Below are positions 58,903 through 64,000 of a DNA stretch of 64,000 bases, in pieces. The notes under the pieces are model-generated. The model saw only the letters and a program-made list of their open reading frames with translations. It was not told where the DNA came from and made no database searches. This DNA is from Erwinia mallotivora (GTDB lineage: Bacteria > Pseudomonadota > Gammaproteobacteria > Enterobacterales > Enterobacteriaceae): the NCBI RefSeq assembly GCF_000590885.1, contig NZ_JFHN01000053.1:310001-374000 (forward strand). The letters are read 5' to 3'. The number at the start of each line of letters is the position of its first letter. Position 1 is the first letter of the stretch. A program made the translations under genes and the position numbers.

Positions 58903-59823
58903 ATGACGGGCATTACGCTGCGCCATGTTGAGATTTTCCACGCGGTGGTCACCACCGGTAACCTGACGGAGGCGGCAGCGCTGCTGCATACCTCGCAGCC
59001 GACGGTGAGTCGCGAACTGGCAAGATTTGAAAAACTCAGCGGGCTGAAGCTGTTTGACCGGGTGCGCGGTCGCCTGCAACCCACGGTCCAGGGATTGCGG
59101 CTGTTTGAAGAGGTTCAGCGTTCATGGTACGGACTGGACCGCATTATCAGCGCCGCCGAAGGACTGCGCCAGTTTCGCCAGGGTGAGCTTTCCCTCGCCT
59201 GCCTGCCGGTGTTTTCCCAGTCGCTGCTGCCGCTGCTCTGTCAGCCTTTTTTACAACGCTACCCGGAGGTCAGTCTGAACATTATTGCGCAGGAGTCGCC
59301 GCTGCTGGAGGAGTGGCTCTCCGCCCAGCGCTATGACCTGGGGTTGACCGAAACCGGTCAGACGCCTGCCGGTACTGAACGCACCGAACTCTTCACCGCA
59401 ATGGAAGTCTGTGTCCTGCCTCCCGGAGATGAACTGGCGCAAAAAAACTGCCTGACCCCGCAGGATTTCAGTGGCAGAAACTACATCAGCCTGTCACGCA
59501 CCGACAGCTATCGTCAGCTACTGGATAAACTGTTCAACGAGCAGGGAGTGGAGCGGCGGATGGTGATGGAAACCCACAGCGCGGCATCGGTCTGTTCGAT
59601 GGTCAGAGCCGGAGTTGGCGTGTCGGTAGTCAATCCGCTGACCGCAATGGAGTATGCGGGCAGCGGCGTGACCATCAGACGCTTCAGCGCCGAAATCCCC
59701 TTTACCGTCAGTCTGATCAGACCGCGCCACCGCCCCTCTTCTGCACTGACGGATGCCTTCTGCGCCCATCTGCAACAGCATATCAGCCTGTTTACTCAGC
59801 GACTGGCGGCGCTGTTAGATTAA
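58903..59823 (+). CDS. lysR: LysR transcriptional activator of lysA
   Basis: The 306-residue founder-type LysR protein has the winged helix-turn-helix NLTEAAALLHTSQPTVSRELARFE (about residues 20-43) and the effector domain with LACLPVFSQSLLP. It activates the divergent lysA in response to diaminopimelate and represses itself. Similarity to E. coli LysR is high along its length. Its 3' end overlaps the convergent MFS gene by four bases. Confidence 0.95.
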   Translation: MTGITLRHVEIFHAVVTTGNLTEAAALLHTSQPTVSRELARFEKLSGLKLFDRVRGRLQPTVQGLRLFEEVQRSWYGLDRIISAAEGLRQFRQGELSLACLPVFSQSLLPLLCQPFLQRYPEVSLNIIAQESPLLEEWLSAQRYDLGLTETGQTPAGTERTELFTAMEVCVLPPGDELAQKNCLTPQDFSGRNYISLSRTDSYRQLLDKLFNEQGVERRMVMETHSAASVCSMVRAGVGVSVVNPLTAMEYAGSGVTIRRFSAEIPFTVSLIRPRHRPSSALTDAFCAHLQQHISLFTQRLAALLD

Positions 59824-60983
59824 GCCCGGGCGGTTTGCGGCCGCCCGCCTGAACGACGAAAGGTAATCAGAGACACCAGCAGGCCAGCCACTGCCAGCCC
59901 GGCAGCCACTACCGGCACCGCCGTCAGTCCAAAGCCAGAGCCGATTACCGCGCCGCCAGCCCAGGCACCAAAGGCATTACCGACGTTGAAGGCGGATATA
60001 TTCAGCGTCGAAACCAGATTGGGCGCGTCCTTACCGTGGCGTACCACGTTAATCTGCAAGCCGGGCACAATGGCAAAGGTCGCCATCGCCCAGAGAAACA
60101 GGGTAATTTCCGCCAGCCATACCGCATGGCTGGTCCAGCTGAACAGCAGCGAGAACAGCGCTATCAGTGAAAAGCTGAGGATCAGGCTGAATGACACTTT
60201 CCAGTCGGCCAGCCTGCCGCCAAGAATATTACCCACCGTCAGGCCTGCGCCAATCAGGAACAGCGTCCAGCTGACGCTCCGATTGCTGATGCCGGTCACC
60301 TGCAACAACAGCGGCGCAATGTAGCTGAACAGCGCAAACATCGCCGCGGCAAAACAGACGGTCATCAGCAGCGACAGCCACAATTTGCCGTTAGCCAGCG
60401 CGCCAATCTCACTGGCGAGATGCACCGGTTTTTCGTCCCGGTTGCCAGGCAGACTAAACAGCAGGGAAATAAAGGCCAGCAGGCCGATAGCCGATACGCC
60501 CCAGAAAGTGGCGCGCCAGCCGAGAAGCTGACCAAACCAGGTCCCCAGCGGTACACCCAGTACGTTCGCCAGCGTCAGTCCGGTAAACATCAGCGCTACC
60601 GCTGAAGCCTGTTTACCCGGCGCGACCAGGCTGGCCGCCACCACTGAGCCAATCCCGAAGAAGGCACCATGACAGAGCGCGGTAATCACCCTTGCCAGCA
60701 TCAGCAGGTTATAGCTGTATGCCAGCGCACAGAGGATGTTACCGACAATAAAAATTGCCATCAGCAGAATCAGCGTACTTTTACGCGGCAGCTTTGCGGT
60801 CAGTAAGGTCATTATCGGCGCGCCAATCGCCACCCCCAGCGCATAGCCGCTAATCAACCAGCCGGCAGAGGGGATCGATACCGCTAAATCGGCGGCCACT
60901 TCCGGTAGCAATCCCATGATGACAAATTCCGTGGTGCCAATGGCAAAGGCGCTCAACGCCAGCGCCAGTAAGGAAACGGGCAT
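59820..60983 (-). CDS. MFS exporter, AraJ/YdhP-like
   Basis: The 387-residue major facilitator protein has 12 predicted membrane helices and the DHA1-type features LSAFAIGTTEFVIMGLLPEVA at the N-terminus, an MTLLTAKLPRKSTLIL loop between helices 2 and 3, and LTLANVLGVPLGTWFGQLLGWRATF. It resembles E. coli YdhP and AraJ. Substrate is unknown; arabinose- or drug-related export would be a guess. It is convergent with lysR. Confidence 0.88.
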   Translation of the reverse strand: MPVSLLALALSAFAIGTTEFVIMGLLPEVAADLAVSIPSAGWLISGYALGVAIGAPIMTLLTAKLPRKSTLILLMAIFIVGNILCALAYSYNLLMLARVITALCHGAFFGIGSVVAASLVAPGKQASAVALMFTGLTLANVLGVPLGTWFGQLLGWRATFWGVSAIGLLAFISLLFSLPGNRDEKPVHLASEIGALANGKLWLSLLMTVCFAAAMFALFSYIAPLLLQVTGISNRSVSWTLFLIGAGLTVGNILGGRLADWKVSFSLILSFSLIALFSLLFSWTSHAVWLAEITLFLWAMATFAIVPGLQINVVRHGKDAPNLVSTLNISAFNVGNAFGAWAGGAVIGSGFGLTAVPVVAAGLAVAGLLVSLITFRRSGGRPQTARA

Positions 60984-61447
60984 GTTTCTATCTCCAGATA
61001 TTCTTCAGGTTTTACCACCAGTCATTCCCGGTAGTAAAAGAGCTCGGACTCCGCTCTAATAGTGACTAAAATTGATCTACATCACAAATATCATTTAGCT
61101 TAAGTATGATAGATGCTTACATACCGTTAACATTAAGCATCCGTAACGGCTCTGGCGGCCCTGAGCAGGGGATCCGTGCGCTGAAAAGTACGATGCTGTT
61201 GCATAACAGGCCCAGTCAGAGCCTGATTTATCAGCCTGACTGTTAATGAATTTTTATCAGTAAAACTCAGATCGTTCTTAGTTTTGTCGTTCAGCAGCGA
61301 CAAACAATTGTCATTTGACGCAGAATGCATCAGGCTTTGTGTTAAGTAAAAAAGATTAAAGCTTCTTGAGCGTTTGCCGATACCTCGATGACGGATTACC
61401 GGGCGTTTGATGTGACGTGCTTGATCAATTCTTTTCGAGGACTAAAA
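60984..61447. other. Intergenic region upstream of the MFS and protease-like genes
   Basis: This 464-bp gap between divergent genes is AT-rich in parts. A CRP-like site is at 61071-61086; its minus strand reads TGTGATGTAGATCAAT, eight of ten consensus bases by eye. An inverted repeat GATGCTTA (61112-61119)/TAAGCATC (61134-61141) lies beside it. I saw no credible gene; the minus-strand frame at 61133-61330 matches nothing known. Confidence 0.4.
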
Positions 61448-62071
61448 ATGCGATGCGCAATAAGCCTGCTATCTCTGATACTGGCCGGGTGCTCAGTTGG
61501 GCATTATGAGTACAGCCGCGAAGCGGAAAAACGGGTCGATATGACCGTTACCGGTATTCCAACCGTGTTGGGCATTGGTACATTAGGCACCACCATTCCC
61601 CTGACGTCTGAATACAGCCTGACCGCTGCCCATGTGGCAAAATATTCGCTTTACCGGGTCAAAGCCAGACACCCACTGTGCGATCTGGCGGTGGTCTATC
61701 ACCCCAATCCCAACATCCAGCCGCCACATTTTCGTAACGGACATATTGGCGACAAAATCAACATGTATGGCTACAGCTTTATTTCCGCCATGCCGGTGGC
61801 CTCTACCGGCACCAGCCTGATCAATACCGGGCTGCAAAATGACTGGAATAAGCTGGGATGTGTGGTGGTGGCCTCCGATGCGGGGGTGGTGAAAGGGATG
61901 TCCGGTGGCGCGGTCTACAACGCGTCTGATGACTCCATCGCTGGCGTTATTGTGGGTTATTCTGACCGCATTAATGACTTAAAAACCGGCAAGGCACTGT
62001 ACAAAAACGTCTCGCTGTATGTTCCTTATGCCAGCTTTAAACAGTGGCTGGATACCGCCATCAAGTCATGA
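61448..62071 (+). CDS. Lipoprotein with trypsin-like serine protease fold
   Basis: The 207-residue product begins MRCAISLLSLILAGCS with lipobox LAGC (Cys15); a GAGGA ribosome site precedes this ATG, and the longer frame upstream is not signal-like. A trypsin-type triad can be placed as His62 (LTAAHVAKY), Asp79 (HPLCDLAVVY) and Ser152 (KGMSGGAVYN, near the GxSGG motif). Two further cysteines (78 and 138) could pair. The protein is small for the family and lacks a PDZ domain, so it is not DegP-like. I do not recognise a named orthologue; substrate is unknown. Confidence 0.75.
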   Translation: MRCAISLLSLILAGCSVGHYEYSREAEKRVDMTVTGIPTVLGIGTLGTTIPLTSEYSLTAAHVAKYSLYRVKARHPLCDLAVVYHPNPNIQPPHFRNGHIGDKINMYGYSFISAMPVASTGTSLINTGLQNDWNKLGCVVVASDAGVVKGMSGGAVYNASDDSIAGVIVGYSDRINDLKTGKALYKNVSLYVPYASFKQWLDTAIKS

Positions 62072-62177
62072 TTGCCGGGAAGCCTGTTCGTTCAGCGAAA
62101 AAAGCAGAACGCCCGGGCGTTTTCCCGGTCACCGTCTACAGTTGACTGATTGAGCATTCACGTAGAAACGCCACATC

Positions 62178-62837
62178 ATGTCCAGTTCTCTGACCACCCA
62201 CCTGTTTGCCCGGCTGCGCCTGATTTTCGCTGTTGCTGCCGGTCTGATTTGTTACTTTGTCCTGCCTGCGCAATCAGGGCAATTGCAACGTTTGCTGATA
62301 AGTTGGAATGTGCTGGCGTGGATCTATCTGGCGCTAATCTGGTTTCGCATGTTGCGTACTGATGCCGATAAGATCAGGCATATCGCCAGCGTCCAGGATC
62401 AAAGTGCCGCGCTGGTGCTGACGCTGGTGATCGTGGCCTGTGTGACCAGTATTGTGGCGATCCTGAGCGAGCTGCCGACGCTGAAACACCTCACCGGTTC
62501 GGCGCGCACACTGCATCTGCTGCTGACGGTACTGACCCTGATTGCCTCATGGGCATTACTGCCCAGCGCCTTTGCCATGCACTATGCTCACCAGCACTAT
62601 CTGCATCGTAGCGACAGCCTCAGCCCATTTATTTTCCCGGAAAAAAACGCCAGGCCAGGGTACTGGGATTTTCTTTACTTCTCTTTTACCATCGCCGTGG
62701 CAGCGCAAACCGCCGATGTGGCAACGGGAACCACCGGGATACGCAAACTGACGCTACTGCAATCAGTCATCTCATTTATTTTCAATCTGGCCGTTCTGGG
62801 ACTGTCGGTGAATGTCGGAGCCGGTTTGCTGAACTGA
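62178..62837 (+). CDS. DUF1345 inner-membrane protein
   Basis: The 219-residue protein has about five membrane helices and the DUF1345 hallmarks: RLIFAVAAGLICYFVLP early, AMHYAHQHYL, and YWDFLYFSFTIAVAAQTADV near residue 160, followed by a final helix. The family function is unknown. It lies 106 bp after the protease-like gene on the same strand. Confidence 0.85.
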   Translation: MSSSLTTHLFARLRLIFAVAAGLICYFVLPAQSGQLQRLLISWNVLAWIYLALIWFRMLRTDADKIRHIASVQDQSAALVLTLVIVACVTSIVAILSELPTLKHLTGSARTLHLLLTVLTLIASWALLPSAFAMHYAHQHYLHRSDSLSPFIFPEKNARPGYWDFLYFSFTIAVAAQTADVATGTTGIRKLTLLQSVISFIFNLAVLGLSVNVGAGLLN

Positions 62838-62931
62838 TACCCGCTGCCGACCGCTGAGAGAAAAGTAAGCCTGGCCTCGGATCACCGTGACGGGGTCAGA
62901 GGCGCAGGCAGATGAGCTGTGGAGACCTTGC

Positions 62932-63150
62932 TTATTGTTGATTCTGCTGCTTAGCCGCCTCTTTCTGTTTTTTACTGGCCATATGATGCCCCACCGCACA
63001 ACCTGCCGCCGCCCCGGCAACGCCATGATGTTTGATATGACCCGCCACGCCGCCTACCGCGGCCCCTTTCAGGCAGCCTTTCGCGTCGGCCTGCGAACTG
63101 ACCGCCATAAGAAGACCGGCAGTGATAACGATTATGGAAAGCTTGCGCAT
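62932..63150 (-). CDS. Small exported glycine-zipper protein
   Basis: The 72-residue product starts at the ATG at 63150, behind GGGAG, with a TTG one codon earlier. A cleavable signal peptide (MRKLSIIVITAGLLMAVSSQADA) is followed by a Gly/Ala/His-rich stretch, GAAVGGVAGHIKHHGVAGAA, and a charged Lys/Gln tail. The pattern resembles small YMGG/glycine-zipper proteins of the periplasm or envelope. No function is known. Confidence 0.75.
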   Translation of the reverse strand: MRKLSIIVITAGLLMAVSSQADAKGCLKGAAVGGVAGHIKHHGVAGAAAGCAVGHHMASKKQKEAAKQQNQQ

Positions 63151-63509
63151 CAACTTTACTCCCTGAGAATGAAAACAGCCTGATTAGCCAGACTGTGAGT
63201 TGTGATAATCCTGAGCATAGTCGAAGCGGACATTGATGGGGTGCAGCCCGCATAAACCTTAAAACTGTCTTACCGGCTGTTACGATTTCACTGGGGTTGA
63301 TAGTTCAGGGCCTGGAGATCATACGTGGGTTGATGGCGTCCGACGGGGGAATTTTCGACTGCGTCCGGGTGTGGTTTCGGAAGATTGTATAACTCTTAAA
63401 AATAATTCAGATTTTGCCTTGCTTCGTGGGTGCCTTATGAGGACACCGCTGGTAAACGTACCTTGCATGAGAAGACTTAAAGCGCGTGGTTACATTGAGG
63501 TAAAAAGTT
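63151..63509. other. Intergenic region, no clear feature
   Basis: This 359-bp gap between divergent genes has no long reading frame or clear RNA. It should hold promoters for both flanking genes. A 35-codon frame (63437-63544) overlaps the next gene start and is treated as speculative. Confidence 0.4.
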
Positions 63510-63797
63510 ATGGCTATGGTGAAGATTGTCCGGCGAAGCGCTAAGACAGTTCTGTTTATCTTGCTGTTCTGTCTCTTTGCCCGGCTGATTGACTCTTCAA
63601 AATTTATCAGTCCGGGAGCAGCTAACCACTTTTCTTCCTGGTTGCATGGCAGTGCAAGTCAGGAAAATTTTGACGATTTATGGTTTTTCTCAGATGTACT
63701 GCTCACCCTGCTGGCTTCGGCTGTGGCTTATAACGTAGTTGTGGTGTTATATCACAAGGCGATAAAACGCCGGGCGTGTCGGGTGCATCAGCACTGA
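63510..63797 (+). CDS. Hypothetical small membrane protein
   Basis: The 95-residue product begins MAMVKIVRRSAKTVLF behind a TTGAGG ribosome site. It has two predicted membrane helices (about residues 12-27 and 62-81), a short loop between them with a SQENFDDLWFFSDV segment, and a basic C-terminal tail (KAIKRRACRVHQH). I do not recognise a family. Coding looks real from the ribosome site and hydrophobic pattern. Confidence 0.6.
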   Translation: MAMVKIVRRSAKTVLFILLFCLFARLIDSSKFISPGAANHFSSWLHGSASQENFDDLWFFSDVLLTLLASAVAYNVVVVLYHKAIKRRACRVHQH

Positions 63798-63970
63798 ATT
63801 TTTGATGCAATTACGCAAGGCCCGGCCTGATTCATGAGGGTGCGGCCTCTCCCCCTCTTATTATGCGGTGTTGCAAAGTTTGTCAGCGCAGACTGCGGCT
63901 GGGATGGCTCAGCGCTGACAGAAAAGTTGTGATGGCAGATATAACTTTTTTCTGATCCCGGTCAGTAATA

Positions 63971-63998
63971 AAAAAAAGGGGCGAATGATTTCGCCCCG
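63971..63998 (-). terminator. Terminator for a minus-strand transcript beyond the right edge
   Basis: On the minus strand GGGGCGAAATCATTCGCCCC is followed by eight T residues. It would end a gene that lies to the right of the window. Confidence 0.85.
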
Positions 63999-64000
63999 AT

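Noticed and set aside
61133-61330. Minus-strand frame of 65 codons
   Set aside because: No ribosome site, no family resemblance, and it overlaps a likely control region.

Overview
The window is chromosomal DNA of an enterobacterium, most likely an Erwinia- or Pantoea-like member of the Erwiniaceae. Almost every gene can be named from enterobacterial families, and the order follows the 63-64 min region of the E. coli map (truC/yqcC, csrB, syd, ppnN, xni, rlmM, gcvA/gcvB, csdAE, mltA, initiator tRNAs, amiC, argA, recBCD, thyA, lgt, ptsP, rppH, mutH, tas, lplT-aas, omrA/omrB, galR, lysA/lysR). Differences from E. coli include a decayed queF, no sdaCB, a KdgM-type porin between recC and ppdC, a VanX-type dipeptidase beside thyA, and an RND pump operon between aas and omrA. 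The genus is an inference from gene content only.

Layout. 1-11.3 kb: truC (partial), yqcC, CsrB RNA with an upstream UvrY-type site, syd, a queF remnant, ppnN, xni, rlmM, ygdD, gcvA with divergent GcvB RNA, ygdI, csdA-csdE, tcdA and mltA. 11.5-14.6 kb: two identical initiator tRNA genes, amiC, and argA behind a pair of ArgR boxes. 14.7-26.5 kb: recC, ptrA, recB and recD, all on the minus strand; ptrA-recB and recB-recD overlap as ATGA. 26.6-30.2 kb: a porin, four pseudopilin-type genes and a D-Ala-D-Ala dipeptidase. 30.2-34.9 kb: thyA-lgt, ptsP and rppH. 34.9-35.6 kb: a non-coding stretch with DnaA boxes in the position of DARS2. 35.6-42.2 kb: mutH, a TerC-family gene, ygdR, tas and lplT-aas. 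42.4-51.4 kb: an mdtABC-like RND operon with its own outer-membrane factor, which carries a one-base frameshift. 51.7-54 kb: OmrA and OmrB RNAs on either side of a second FtsI-type transpeptidase gene. 54-61 kb: a BisC-like molybdoenzyme, galR, lysA/lysR and an MFS exporter. 61.4-64 kb: a lipoprotein with a serine-protease triad, a DUF1345 membrane protein, a glycine-rich small protein and an unknown small membrane protein.

Functional groups: double-strand break repair (RecBCD) and mismatch repair (MutH); peptidoglycan turnover and synthesis (MltA, AmiC, the FtsI paralogue, the VanX-type dipeptidase); envelope lipid and lipoprotein handling (Lgt, LplT-Aas); sulfur mobilisation and tRNA modification (CsdAE, TcdA, TruC, decayed QueF); and four regulatory RNAs (CsrB, GcvB, OmrA, OmrB).

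I found no CRISPR array, insertion sequence, prophage or toxin-antitoxin module. The observations most worth a second look are the omrA-ftsI2-omrB arrangement, the Ser/Thr-rich insert in the MdtB-like pump, the microhomology deletion in queF, the frameshift in the outer-membrane factor, and an unassigned terminator just upstream of mdtA. Comparisons with E. coli rest on remembered family sequences, not on a database search.
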